Source: Taudactylus pleione
Lineage: Eukaryota; Chordata; Amphibia; Anura; Myobatrachidae
DNA length: 64,000 bases
Assembly (NCBI GenBank): GCA_031769625.1
Contig: JAUIMM010000126.1
Span: 4,426,001-4,490,000, forward strand
Direction of reading: 5' to 3'
Shown here piece after piece: positions 44,211 through 54,697 of this stretch; within the stretch, counting starts at the first letter, position 1; the number at the start of each line of letters is the position of its first letter. A program made the translations under genes and the position numbers. A model generated the notes under the pieces. That model made no database searches, was not told the DNA's origin, and worked only from the letters and a program-made list of their open reading frames with translations.

Positions 44211-44358
44211 CATTGTGATGTCATTGGTTCCCAGAGAGTTTATAGGTTCCATCTTTAAAGTCTCCGCAATGTCACTATTTCTGTTGATAGGCAGCATTCT
44301 CATCAACATTGGCTCATTACACAATATGGTTTCCTCAACGTTATAGGTGATAGATGCG
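44211..44358 (-). CDS. candidate internal exon of a host gene (unidentified)
   Basis: On the minus strand a 148-nt stretch is open in one frame only. It has a good acceptor upstream (GGTTTTTCCCCTTATAG, ending at 44359) and a good donor downstream (GTGAGC, complement of 44210-44205). The translation runs ITYNVEETILCNEPMLMRML then PINRNSDIAETLKMEP and INSLGTNDITM. It begins with one base completing a codon and ends on a codon boundary. Composition is normal protein and unlike any element nearby. I do not recognise the protein. It is not phase-compatible as the direct neighbour of the 28164-28292 candidate, so other exons would lie between. Confidence 0.45.
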
Positions 44359-44940
44359 CTATAAGGGGAAAAACCAAGAGTTATTATAGTTGCGTAATAA
44401 ATTAATTCCTATTGCATTTTAAGCAACCCGTACAAATCACTTTTCAAACATGGTAGCATTTATAATTGATAGTCAACAATACTACATAAATAATATAGAA
44501 GGATGTGGTCTAGAAGATATACAAAAATGAGTCATTTTAATGTGATTCTCATAATGTGCATTACTCAAGTGGAAAATATGCAGAGCAAATACAAGTAGTC
44601 CCAGGGTACTCTGGTAATATATTAAATGGTGAAATCTAAAATGTCTGCAACAATTGTTACTATTACCTAAATCTGTCACATTGAGTGAGTTTATTTTTAA
44701 TGTAGTTACAGAAATACAATATTAAGAAAGAATACTCCATCTCAAATCTTGTGAAGATGTTTAAAAGATATATTACATTAAAAATTCTAGAGAAAGTTTT
44801 ATATAAAGCACTATATATAAAACACCAAAAATCTAACATGATGTATATGCATGACATATAAACAATAAAAATAATGTTCCACATTTTTTATTACAGTACA
44901 TGAAAACATCTGCTTTAGTCCTCACATTAAGTGATTTTAA
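44359..44940. other. AT-rich non-coding DNA
   Basis: Immediately upstream (minus strand) of the candidate exon, consistent with intron. No element recognised. Confidence 0.4.
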
Positions 44941-44951
44941 ATGATATATGC

Positions 44952-45148
44952 CAGGGGAAGCCAACCTTGGTCCTCGAGAGCTAATAACAGGTCCCGTTTT
45001 CCAGACCATCTAGCTGGTGCACAGGTGTAGTCATTACTCACTAACACATTTGAAAAGTTCCACAGGTGGAGCTAATTATTTCACTGTGAAGAGACCTGGA
45101 AAACATGCACTGTTGGTAGCTCTCGAGAACCAGGGTTGGCTACCCCTG
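44952..45148. mobile_element. hAT MITE (GGTAGCCAACC type), copy 1
   Basis: The octamer ATATATGC flanks it (44944-44951 and 45149-45156). The ends CAGGGGAAGCCAACCTTGGTCCTCGAGAGCT and AGCTCTCGAGAACCAGGGTTGGCTACCCCTG form a long inverted repeat, so the unit is largely a fold-back. Two more copies are at 45757 and 57123. Confidence 0.93.
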
Positions 45149-45756
45149 ATATATGCTTTCTAGCATGTTTACTAGAATTTCTAATGCTACTGATACGCAT
45201 GTAGACAAGAATTACTCCAGGTAGCATAGTCAAATGCTGTGCTATGTTCAGAGCACAGTAATCAGTCCTGCCTCAGATTGAGAGACAAGGAGTGTTTCAG
45301 GAGGTGGTCAAATGTAATGCTATGTTTGGTGCACACTAATTAGTCCTGAGACAATGGTAGATAAGGGTTATTCCAAGAGATGTGGTTGTAGATCAGGAAC
45401 ACAATTTGGTACATGGTGGACTGGAGTTGTTGGCAATGGAAACAAGATCTGAGAGTGAGGTTAACACAGAACATGGATAAAGGCATGAGAGAGAGGAATG
45501 AAACACAGCACAAGGAGAACTTGTAATAGTCAGGCAACATTGAATGGGTGGGTTTCCTTATCTGGGGAAGATGCTGATGACATCATGAGCTTAAGACATA
45601 AAGAATTTGAGCAACGATGGTAGGTCACCAGTATGCATAGAAGTCTCAGGAGGAGCCTTTGCACGAAAGGAACAAAGAAGACAGGAAACATTAAGTTCCA
45701 GGTTAGTACTTTGTATGTTGACTGTGAGAGAAACGGAAAGGAGGGTTTGTTTAGGC

Positions 45757-45962
45757 CAGGGGTAGCTAACCCTGGTCCTCGTGAGCTACCAACAGTGCAT
45801 ATTTTCCAGGTCTCCTCACAGAATCACAAGTGAAATAATTATCTTCACCTGTGGATCCTTTCAAATGTGGTGCTGAGTAATGAATATACCTGTGCACCAG
45901 CTAGGTGATCTGGAAAATGTGAACTGTTAGTAGCTCTCGGGAACCGAGGTTGGCTACCCCTG
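45757..45962. mobile_element. hAT MITE (GGTAGCCAACC type), copy 2
   Basis: The octamer GTTTAGGC flanks it (45749-45756 and 45963-45970). The ends CAGGGGTAGCTAACC and GGTTGGCTACCCCTG are inverted. It is the same family as 44952 and lies only 0.6 kb away. Confidence 0.93.
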
Positions 45963-45984
45963 GTTTAGGCAATCACCCAGTGCA

Positions 45985-46235
45985 CTAATATATATGTAGG
46001 TGGTCTTATATGCTCTTATATACTGTTATTGGGGTAGGGGTCATTTATTTTAGTTATACATACTATTCACAACTATTGGTATTATTAGGAGGGTTCTGGT
46101 GATCCTCCAGTGCACTCTGAGAAATACATATTAATGTTGTATAATATACTAGTATTATTAGGGTTGGGGGTTTCTGGTGATTTGAATAAGAATATCTGTA
46201 TTCTCATATATAATATACTATTATTTATGGGGGGG
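45985..46235. repeat. diverged tandem duplication, about 90-bp units
   Basis: Repeated phrases (CCAGTGCACT, ATATACTNNTATTANTAGGG, GGGTTTCTGGTGAT) recur about 90-110 bp apart, suggesting two to three decayed units. G-runs occur at 46033-46042 and 46209-46218. Confidence 0.5.
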
Positions 46236-46376
46236 GGTGCTAGTCATTTTTACAGCGCTTTTTATAAAAATAATTTTTCTGAAAGTGAGAGAGCAACTAC
46301 TTCGTTTTCACATAGTAGTTGTGAGGAGACTGGGGCTAAAAATCACACATTGTGCCTGGTGAGTTACTCTGAATAA

Positions 46377-47430
46377 GGTCCCAGGTATCAATGCTAATAG
46401 GTAGGACAGCGTCCAAGGTCCAGAATAAATCCACAGATTTTAACAGCAATACAGACCACATTGGAATAACACTCCCCAGGTGGCACTATGAGAATGGACA
46501 TTGAGCAGGCTTAACCTTTATTTATAGAATGCCCAATCCCTGATTCTCACCACAGTAATGAAGAATTTGTTAAAAATAGAAGTGAATTAATGATGGAAGT
46601 AAATGCAGGGATGAAACTTGATGCCAAATTCCTGGATTTGACAACAATATTGTCTTATGGCTAGAATCTGCTGAATTACAAAGCTGTGATGATAAAATTC
46701 TTGAAAAATCATCAACACCCCAAGAACAAATGGGAACCACCTACTGCAAAACTCTTCATAGAATTTGTTTGATCAGCAGCCGCTGAATAATGAAACAATC
46801 ATTCCTGATCCTGCTTCACTCCAACAACTGGCAAAGTCTACTGATACATATGTAAACTTGCTGCAGCTGAGAAGAGTAAATTATCTAGTTCTGGATCTTG
46901 TGACTGGAAACATGCAAATTAGAGGTTGCCTGAACATGAAAAATCTAAATCTCACATAGAGTCTGTGTTTATTTTTGCAAAGTGTGGGAAAGTAATGGGA
47001 AGAAAATGGTTCAGCGTGAATTGATTTTTTTTCAAGTTACAGATGAAGTGATTGGATGACCAACAAATGGAAATGATCTGTAACATACTGTGCAATGTTA
47101 AATGTGTAAAAAGGGACTATTAATCAAATCAGTATTAAAACTCAGGTGAATTGTCAGAGGTTTTCTCATTAATGTCAATATGTACAAAGTTTTCAAAGGA
47201 TTTTTCAATTCACTAGATTTCTGTATTTTGTGCAGCTGCTAAACATTGTGCACCTGTAAAAATATTGCTGCAATTAAATGCATAGTGCACCTGTGGAGAT
47301 CTAACTGAAGTTAATGGGAGCATCAATCAACATTGACTAATGAGTCAGTGCCAATATTAAAACAAAAAAAAATAATACCTTAGTCTAGTGAATAACAGAT
47401 ATACTAAAGCATAAAAGACAATGTAATACC
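46377..47430. other. unassigned DNA with one coding-like short frame
   Basis: A 64-codon plus-strand frame at 46765-46959 (for example IIPDPASLQQLAKSTDTYVN) has protein-like composition, and weak coding-like stretches precede it from about 46560. No family was recognised. It may be a decayed element or processed pseudogene. Confidence 0.35.
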
Positions 47431-47438
47431 CCTGTCAT

Positions 47439-47672
47439 CAGGGACTGACTGGGGCTGTAGTTCAGCCCTGGAAGTCCAACCTGTGTGCGTGCCTTAAATG
47501 CAGGCACTGCGAAGGGGGTCGTGGCGGCCATTCCCTCCCCCTTAGCGCAAAACCTGTATCCGATGGCGTGAGGTGGAGGGCGGGGACATTTCCACACCCT
47601 CCTTGAGCTGGCCCTGAGGCCATCGGCCCTACTGGCATTTGCCAGAAGTGCCCGATGGCCAGTCTGGCACTA
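47439..47672. mobile_element. hAT MITE with CAGGGACTGACTGG end
   Basis: The octamer CCTGTCAT flanks it (47431-47438 and 47673-47680). The ends CAGGGACTGACTGG and CCAGTCTGGCACTA are imperfectly inverted. It spans 234 bp, is GC-rich compared with the flanks, and lacks coding capacity. Confidence 0.85.
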
Positions 47673-48286
47673 CCTGTCATACATGCTTATGGATAGGTCC
47701 ACGTAGAAGTGGTGCCCACATTGAAATATTCTTCTTACTGTTTCTCCTGTTTAATTATGGCAGTGCCTCCACCTGAATCTGTACAGGCTGCAGGAGTAAT
47801 GAACGGGTCTTCCATCCGTCAGAGATTGATGTAGGAAACCTCAGCCTAAACACAACAGACCTTTTGTACTTGACAAAAGGTCTGTACAAAAGACCCCATA
47901 AAGTTTGTTACCAAAACCAGTACGGTATATTTATTTGTATTAATAATAGGAAGAATGGTGGCAACTAGTCAAAGTGACTGATTAAAGTTTGCCTATCAAT
48001 CAAGGGTCGCTTTGGAGAAACCCCCAATTCAACATAATGGCCTCTAGAGCAGCATAAAGTGAGAAGGGTGAAGTTTGAAACTGTGCACACCAGACCCCTT
48101 TCACTATGGCATGAACTTACTTATCTGTCTATCTCCACCAACAAAATCAACATGCAATCTGCTCATGACAGACCCCAAACACTACCCACCTTCTCCTACA
48201 TTCCCCATACCACCCTCATTTAACACCACACACACACATACACACACACATGCACACACCTTTAACCAGGGACAAAGGCTCTAGTG

Positions 48287-48460
48287 CAGGGGTTCCCAAC
48301 CACGGTCCTCAAGGCACACTAACAGTTCAGGTCCATACCTGAGCACAGGTGACATAATTAGCACCTCAGTTATTTTGATTTAACCATCTGTGCTCAAGCA
48401 TGGATATCACTAAAACCAGGACTATAAGTGTGCCTTGAGGACCGAGGTTGGGATTCCCTG
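48287..48460. mobile_element. hAT MITE with CAGGGGTTCCCAACC end
   Basis: The flanks are CTCTAGTG (48279-48286) and CTCTAGTT (48461-48468). The ends CAGGGGTTCCCAACCACGGTCCTCAAGGCACAC and TGTGCCTTGAGGACCGAGGTTGGGATTCCCTG form an inverted repeat of about 32 bp. It is related in design to the GGTAGCCAACC family. Confidence 0.9.
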
Positions 48461-48551
48461 CTCTAGTTTTTGCTCACATCAGCGTAATGGTTTTTCACAG
48501 GTGCTTGTAAAGGTAGGGGTTTACTCTGGACTACAGTAAAAAAGAAAAAAT

Positions 48552-48808
48552 GTTCCCTCCAGCACACTGCAAAAAAAAACCAGCAAAAAGGCTTGAATAC
48601 TACATGATAATAGAAATCCAATAGAAGTCTTTGTTGTATATATTTGCAAATATATAGTTAAGAGCCGGGCCGCGTCAAGGCTCCCCTATACCTGCAACCC
48701 TAAAGCTACATAATAATAGGATTTGAATTATCATCTGGATTTCTATTATCATATAGTATTCAAGCCTTTTTGCTGTTATTTTAGCAGTTTGCTGGAGGGA
48801 AACTAGTA
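48552..48808. mobile_element. fold-back MITE with about 70-bp inverted ends
   Basis: The left arm (CCCTCCAGCACACTGC, AGCAAAAAGGCTTGAATACT, ATGATAATAGAAATCC) pairs with the right arm (GGATTTCTATTATCAT, AGTATTCAAGCCTTTTTGCT, GCAGTTTGCTGGAGGG). The centre (about 48625-48710) resembles the direct repeats at 53525 and 54274 (ATTTGCAAATA ... GGCTCC ... CCCTAA). The target duplication is unclear. Confidence 0.8.
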
Positions 48809-49201
48809 GTACCTTATAATTTCACCCTACAACATACAATAAACACTCTGTTGCCTCCTAACATCTCCATTCCTCCCTATATGCATCAACTAGTGGATAC
48901 AGTCATTCCTTAATGTAAATAAATATAAGCATACCAGAAAGAAATGAGTGATTCAGCTTATCTCTATGTTTTTGGATTTCTTCACCAGGATCAAATATGT
49001 CTTAGGAAAGATGGTGACTGGATTCCTGGTGTCCAATGAAGGATGTCTCTCACCATCATAATGGATTTCAGGAACAAACCCAGAAGGAACCATAATAGTA
49101 TAGTAGGTCAAATAACAAGGAGTAGGGTGTGAGGAGTGACACTGGCATACAAAAAGGGTTTTATAGCGCTTAGGTGCAAGAGTGGCAAATCATATTTAAA
49201 G

Positions 49202-49532
49202 TAGAGATGAGCGATTCGGGTTTTGCTGAAATTCAGACACACCTGAACATTGAGTCCTGACTCGGGTATTCTCGCCAAGTTCAGAAATCAAATTTGAAAA
49301 CAATTTTTGGATTGCATTTAAGTCCCTCCCTCATGATTTCAGGTGCTGTGAGGTTGTCAAAATTGCCTGTAAATGAATGTTATTGATATTAATAATATTA
49401 TAGGAACAAAAAGAGGTACAAGTTACATGATTTTAGCTGTTTTTCTAAATTTTAAGAAATACAAAAGCAAAACATTTGAGGGTGGTTTGGCTAAAACCAA
49501 AACCAAAACACAGAAGTCCTCGCACATCTCTA
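49202..49532. mobile_element. hAT MITE with TAGAGATGAGCG end
   Basis: The flanks are ATTTAAAG (49194-49201) and ATTTAAAT (49533-49540). The ends TAGAGATGAGCGATTCGGG and CGCACATCTCTA are inverted. It belongs to the same end-family as the large hAT at 36568 and may be a deletion derivative. Confidence 0.85.
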
Positions 49533-49670
49533 ATTTAAATTGCAAAGTGTAGCAAATAAAGAATACATAGAGAAAATAAACAAAAGGCTTATCTGTCCCT
49601 CAGAATATAGTTGTCTCAAACAGTGCACCAGCCCAAATTGAAAGGGAACAGGTATCTGAATTCATACACC

Positions 49671-50160
49671 GGGCCTGATTCAGCAGTGCGCGCTAGTGTA
49701 CTGCTGAATGCAGATTGCTGATGTTTGGGAATCTGTGCAGGCGCATGACCCTTTCTGTACATGTGCAGAATGGGTCTGCGAGTCCACTTGCAAACTAGCA
49801 GCAGACTGTCAGTGATTGACAGTCTGCTGTCGGTTGGGGGCGGGGAGGGGCGGCAACAGCCTCCTTTACCTAAAACGGAGGCGTGTTGCCATCATTGGGG
49901 GGGAGGGAAGAGGCCAGGATCTCCGTCGGGTGATGGAGATTTCCTGGCCTCTTCCTCTAAACTGCGGTGGCCGGCTGTGGGACCCTATGGGTCAGCGCAG
50001 CCTGCCGATGGTACGCAGATTAACTGATGCTGCGTTGAACAACTAAGCTCGGTTAAGTAATGCACAGGGAGCGTGATGCCTCCTGTGCATTATCATATCT
50101 GCAAGGATTGCAACTGCAAAGCTGCCTAAGTGCAATTACGATCCTTACAGAATCAGGCCC
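49671..50160. mobile_element. hairpin-chain MITE, third sequence group
   Basis: The ends are GGGCCTGATTCAG and AGAATCAGGCCC, with flanking triplets ACC and ACA. Successive hairpins: ATTCAGCAGTGCGCG with its mate (49678-49710), TGCAGGCGCATGACC with its mate, GCAGACTGTCAGTGATTGACAGTCTGC (about 49801-49827), GCCTCC/GGAGGC (about 49858-49882), GGCCAGGATCTCC with its mate (49911-49950), TAATGCACAGGGAGC with its mate (about 50058-50092) and GTAATTGCACTT-type arms at the end. Sequence resembles the 30690 copy only near the ends. Confidence 0.8.
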
Positions 50161-51280
50161 ACAGTTTATTGAGGAAGAGGATACTGCAACATTTCCAAAG
50201 CATTTCGTCTAATTGTAGATTTGCTCATTTCTGATTTTTTTTAAATATTTGTGTGTTAAGAGTTGGGGGATATGCTGCATATATATATAGGCATATATGA
50301 CACTTGCACAGAGAGCATATCTTGAATGGAGCTGTATGTAGTAATACCATCATTGTTTGATGTCATTCATGTGATAGTTACATTAGAAGGAAATATCTCT
50401 GAGCACTTGACAAAGAATATTGATTTCCATTTACATGTACTAACAATATATGAGATTCTGAAATATAGTTGGATTAAGTTCAACTGTGGGGAGCAAAAAC
50501 TCAATTAATTGCTTATAGAGTATTCAAAGATATAGCAGTTGCAGCCTTTTATGTCAGTCAGAGCTGTTTTACTAGCCTATCAAAATCGGATGCAAGCTGC
50601 TCTGATTGGCTGTTTGTATATTGATCCCTTTCAATCAACAGAAACCCTTGCTGTACTTTAGGTTTTATTTTACTTATTTGCTACAACAAAGATTCATATA
50701 AATCTTCCCACAAAAAGCCAGAAAAAAAAATCATAAACAAAGTAATGGTAATTCAGTACAGTTGGCATGCATCATGCAGGTTTATAAAACAACAATAACA
50801 TTCAGCCTCTCAGCAACTTAATGATACATATGACAGATAATAAAGAAACTTCGATGTTTTTGCCAAAATACATTGGGGAAACAAAATATATAGAACTTGA
50901 CCTAAAACTGAACTACAAGAAGACTATATTTTGAGCTTGCAGATAGAGCTTGGAAACTTTGTTGATACTGACAGTGTAAGTACAGTATGTACAAAGCCAT
51001 TGACTCAATTTCTATTTCACCTTTCTGACTCTATTAAACAGTTGAATACAGTATGCTTCAAAGTCCTTTATACCTGAAATGTATCTCAACTCATGACCTA
51101 CTGTATATTGAATGAGACTCCATAGAACCCATACTTCCCTACTTTAAGTCTTTAATGGAGATTGTGAAAGCAACACCTAGGAGCGTGCTGGTAAAGTGGG
51201 TGTGTACTAAAATCTGAGACGTGTGTCATAAAAATTATTTACAACCAAATGTAAATGAGTCCCAAAGCAGTTAGGAGGAG
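50161..51280. other. unassigned AT-rich non-coding DNA
   Basis: No element edges or credible exons were seen. A 60-codon frame (50326-50508) lacks recognisable motifs. Confidence 0.4.
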
Positions 51281-51281
51281 A

Positions 51282-51428
51282 TTTAATAAGGTTTAGAGAG
51301 AGATAAAATTGGAGATAAATAGCACCAACCAAGCAGCTCCTAACTGTCACTTTACAGGCTGTGTTTGAAAAATGACACTTAGCAGCTGATTGGTTGGTGC
51401 TATTTATCTCCAATTTTATCTCTCTCTA
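51282..51428. mobile_element. fold-back MITE, right end missing
   Basis: The arms AGAGAGAGATAAAATTGGAG with ATAAATAGCACCAACC (51294-51330) and GGTTGGTGCTATTTAT with CTCCAATTTTATCTCTCTCT (51389-51426) are nearly perfect inverted repeats. The outer end GGAGATTTAATAAGG on the left has no partner on the right, where an unrelated repeat begins, so the unit was truncated. Confidence 0.8.
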
Positions 51429-51429
51429 A

Positions 51430-52010
51430 GCTTGCCATTCCACGTACTGAGGACACCATCAACAACCCCTGTACTGCCGACAAAGCCAGCAAACCTGCAC
51501 TAAAGACACCACTGGCACCCCCGCACTGCCGACATCACAAGTACCCTTCACTGAGGACACTGCCAGCACCACAGCACTGCCATTCCACGTACTGAGGACA
51601 CCATCAGCTACCCCTGCACTGCTGACACAGCCAGCAAACCTGCACTAAAGACACTGCTGGCACCCCCGCACTGCCGACATCGCCAGTACCCTTCACTGAT
51701 GACACTGCCAGCACCCCCAGTGTCCTCAGTGAAGGGTACCGGCGATGTTGGCAGTGCGGGGGTGCCAGCGGTGTCCTCAGTGCAGGTTTGCTGACTGTGT
51801 CGGCAGTGCAGGGGTGTTCTCAATGCAGGGTGCCGGCGGTGTCAGCAGAGTGGGGGTGCCAGAGGTGTCCTCAGTGCATGTCCTCAGTGTGGGAGTTCCC
51901 GGCAGTGTTGGCAGTATGGGGGTCGCTGATGGTGTCCTCAGTATGTGGGGCAGCAGTGCCAGGGTGCCGGCAGCATTGGATGCTGCCAGTGGCGGTGCCG
52001 GTGGTGTCAG
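51430..52010. repeat. inverted array of short repeats (fold-back)
   Basis: Units of about 30 bp with GCACTGCCGACA, GCCAGCA(C)CCCC and CACTGAGGACAC run on one strand to about 51720. They then turn into their reverse complement (GTGTCCTCAGTG, GGGGGTGCCAGC, TGTCGGCAGTGC). The unit is a tandem array folded about a centre near 51720. It is joined to a hAT-type terminus at 52289. Confidence 0.85.
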
Positions 52011-52029
52011 GCAGTGGGGGGTGGTGGGC

Positions 52030-52289
52030 GCCATCTTCTTTTGCTTCCTGTGTGCATATTAAATGGGCTTAATGCTGATTGGCTGAGAGCCGTGACAGAT
52101 GGCTCTCAGCCAATCAGCATTAAATCCGCTCAATACAAAACCTCACGACCCGACAGTGGGATTGCAAGGTTTTGCCTCGGGTGAGGGATCCGGGGCAGGC
52201 AGGGAGATCCAAGCTTGGCTCGGATCACCCCGGATCCCCTAAATTTGGGTGGGTTCGGTTCTATGAGAACCGAACCCATTCATCCCTAG
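52030..52289. mobile_element. right end of a TAGGGATGA-type hAT element
   Basis: The end reads GAACCGAACCCATTCATCCCTA. It contains GATCCGGGGCAGGC, AGATCCAAGCTTGG and a GATTGGCTGAGAGCC...GGCTCTCAGCCAATC hairpin (about 52077-52115). The same blocks occur, reversed, at the left end of the unit at 58803. No matching left end is present for this copy. Confidence 0.7.
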
Positions 52290-52519
52290 TTGCAACAAAC
52301 CTACAGTAAGAGTCCAGTTCATGAAAGACAGGATTGTGGAATGGAAAATGTTCCCAGGGCAGCATGAGGCTCAAAACTACAATTCGGAGCAGAACACTTA
52401 TTAAAACTACCATACTTAGGGTCATATTTAATAATGAGTGATACTCTTGTTATCACTCATTACCAATCTTAAATGGTGCTTGTGGCAACACCACTATTCC
52501 TCCCATGGTGGTGCTATTC

Positions 52520-53006
52520 CAGTCTTGATTCCTGCAGTATCACTTCTGCTGGTGCTCCTAGCACTCCATGTGTTGTCTTTCTGCAACTGGAGATAATTGG
52601 CTAACGAGCTGCACCTGTGACCCTGCTTATTACCTAGCTTCTCTGAGCACTCAGTGACAGATCATTGGTTCATGTTACTAGAGACTGATTCTAGCTTATG
52701 CAGCAAGTGGACTCAGCCTGCTATCCTGTCACACAGCACTGTAAGTCTGTTATCTTATCATATTGAGTTCTAAGCCAAGATGTTATCCTGCCCTGCAAGC
52801 CAAGCCTGCTATATTGCACTGTAATCCAAGTCTGTTATCTTGTCATACTGAACTACGAGCCAAAGTTGTTATCCTGTACTGTCAGCCAAACCTGCTATCT
52901 GGTTATCCTGCTCTGCAAGCCAAGCTGACTATCTAGTTATCCTGCGCTACATGCCAGATCTTGACTATGTTATATTGCGTGATTAGTATCCTGATTCTGT
53001 TTGTGA
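52520..53006. other. unassigned DNA inside the split MITE
   Basis: A loose repeat of the phrase AGCCAA(G/A)(C/T)CTG(C/T)TATC(T/C)TG is seen at about 52715-52960, roughly every 35-55 bp, suggesting a decayed minisatellite. Confidence 0.5.
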
Positions 53007-53310
53007 TAGAGATGTGCACTGGCCCCCGTGTTTTTGATCTGGATCTCCCCTGATTTTGGATCTGGATTCGTTTTGCCAAAACCTCACCTCTTTTGTTTTG
53101 TTTTGTGGTTTTGCTTTTGGATCTGGATTTTTTCTTAAAAAAATCATAAAAACAACTAAAATCACATAAAATGGGCCTTATTTTGTTCCTACAGTTTTAT
53201 TAACCTCAATAAGATTTATTTCCTCTCATTTTCAGTCAATTTTGACCACCTCACAGCTCACAATATTGATTTTTTTTTCATCTAGTTAAGGGCCAAAAAG
53301 TTGCATCCAG
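53007..53310 (+). mobile_element. left end of a TAGAGATGTGCAC-type hAT element
   Basis: It begins TAGAGATGTGCACTGGCCCC, followed by GATCTGGATCTCCCCTG and repeated TTTTGGATCTGGATT. The same left end occurs at 56378 and, reversed, at 60620-60991. The right partner of this copy is not seen. Confidence 0.7.
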
Positions 53311-53379
53311 CTAGCTGGCTCAAATAGAGTTTAGGACTGTGCAAAGATGATGTTTGTGGTACCCCTTGATCATTGAAGA

Positions 53380-54585
53380 ATTGACAGTTGATAATTGATA
53401 CAATCACTGGCTGAAGTAAGAATTGATAGTTGATAGTTAACACAGTCACTGGCTGAAGTAAGAATAGTTGATACTTGATAATTGGTGCAGCCACTGGCTG
53501 AAGAACTGATAGTTGGTAGAAAAGAGAGGGGGGTTTCAACCCGCTATTGTTCCTCAGCACACTGAATTTACTAGCAATAACATATGAACACTATATGGTA
53601 ATAGAAATCAGAGATATCAGTTGTATGCATTTGCAAATACATGGGAAGCCTCTAGGCCTCTTCACGGCTTCTCTGTCACTAGCAGTCCCTAACACTAAGA
53701 GGATCAGGTCCGGGGCGCAGTGCACCCCAAAAAACATCCTGCCCAGGACCCCCCCAGGGCATCACACGAAAATGGAAAAAGAGTGATAGTGCAGTGTAAA
53801 GTATAGATGTGTGCCAGTAATCAATAAGTGTGGAATGAGAGGTTAAAATATATGTGAAAAAATACATGAATAATAAACAAACATAAAAGGTGATGTGAAA
53901 AGTAACTATGTGTATTAAGTGGTGATGCTCTGATGAGGCCCAGCCAGAGTAGCCTCGGGGGGCCCTATGCCTAAACGCTCAGCCCAAATGTAATATATAC
54001 CAATTAAAGCCTCATAATAAAAGCACATATATTTTGGCAAATGTAAGGCCTCATGATAAAGGCGCATACCTAAATGCATCCAAATTGAGAGCCAGCTTAC
54101 CTGGGAGTCACCCCTGGGAACTCCAACTAGCACTACTAGAACCAGCATGCCCTGCTAATGCTGGCTCCTTCATGCATCTCATAACCACAAACAAAAAAAA
54201 TGGCAGCTGCTCAATCAATCTGATAGTACTTTTCAGGTGAATGAAAGGGAGGGGGTCATACCAAGTAGAATATAGAGGGGGGTTTTAACCCCCTATTGTT
54301 CCTCAGTACAGAATTGTACTAGCAACAACATATGAATGGTAATAGAAATCAGAGATATTAGCTGCATGCATTTGCAAATACATGGGAAGCTGCTAGGCCT
54401 CTTCACGTCTTCTCTGTCACTAGCAGTCCCTAAAACTATTTTTTTTTTTTTGTAGTTGATAGTTGGCACAGCCACTGGCTGAAGTAAGAAGAGTTGATAA
54501 TTGGTGCAGCCCCTGACTGAAGAATTGATAATTGGTGCAGCCCCTGGCTGATGAATTGATAGTTGGTGCAGCCAATTTGTGCATT
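53380..54585. repeat. minisatellite (TTGATAGTTGGTGCAGCC), interrupted
   Basis: Units of about 33-45 bp with CACTGGCTGAAG(TAAG)AATTGATAGTTG occur at 53380-53520 and again at 54452-54585. They are separated by an insertion with its own direct repeats (53525-54437). Confidence 0.85.
53525..54437. mobile_element. insertion bounded by about 165-bp direct repeats (LTR-like)
   Basis: The two repeats, 53525-53696 and 54274-54437, both run from AGAGGGGGGTTT through CTATTGTTCCTCAG, GGTAATAGAAATCAGAGATAT and GCATTTGCAAATACATGGGA to CACTAGCAGTCCCTAA. Between them is about 575 bp of non-coding sequence. It carries a CTGATGAGGCCC...GGGGGGCCC tract (53930-53965) followed by TAAACGC. Terminal direct repeats without coding suggest a small LTR-like or Penelope-like non-autonomous element. 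Confidence 0.6.
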
Positions 54586-54697
54586 TGCTTCTTTTGAAAC
54601 ACACACCCTTGCAAGGGTAGTCTGTAATTACTTATTAATTAGTGAGTCATAACATTGCTCCAATAAATCTGGTCCTAACTGTAATTCTTCATACACG

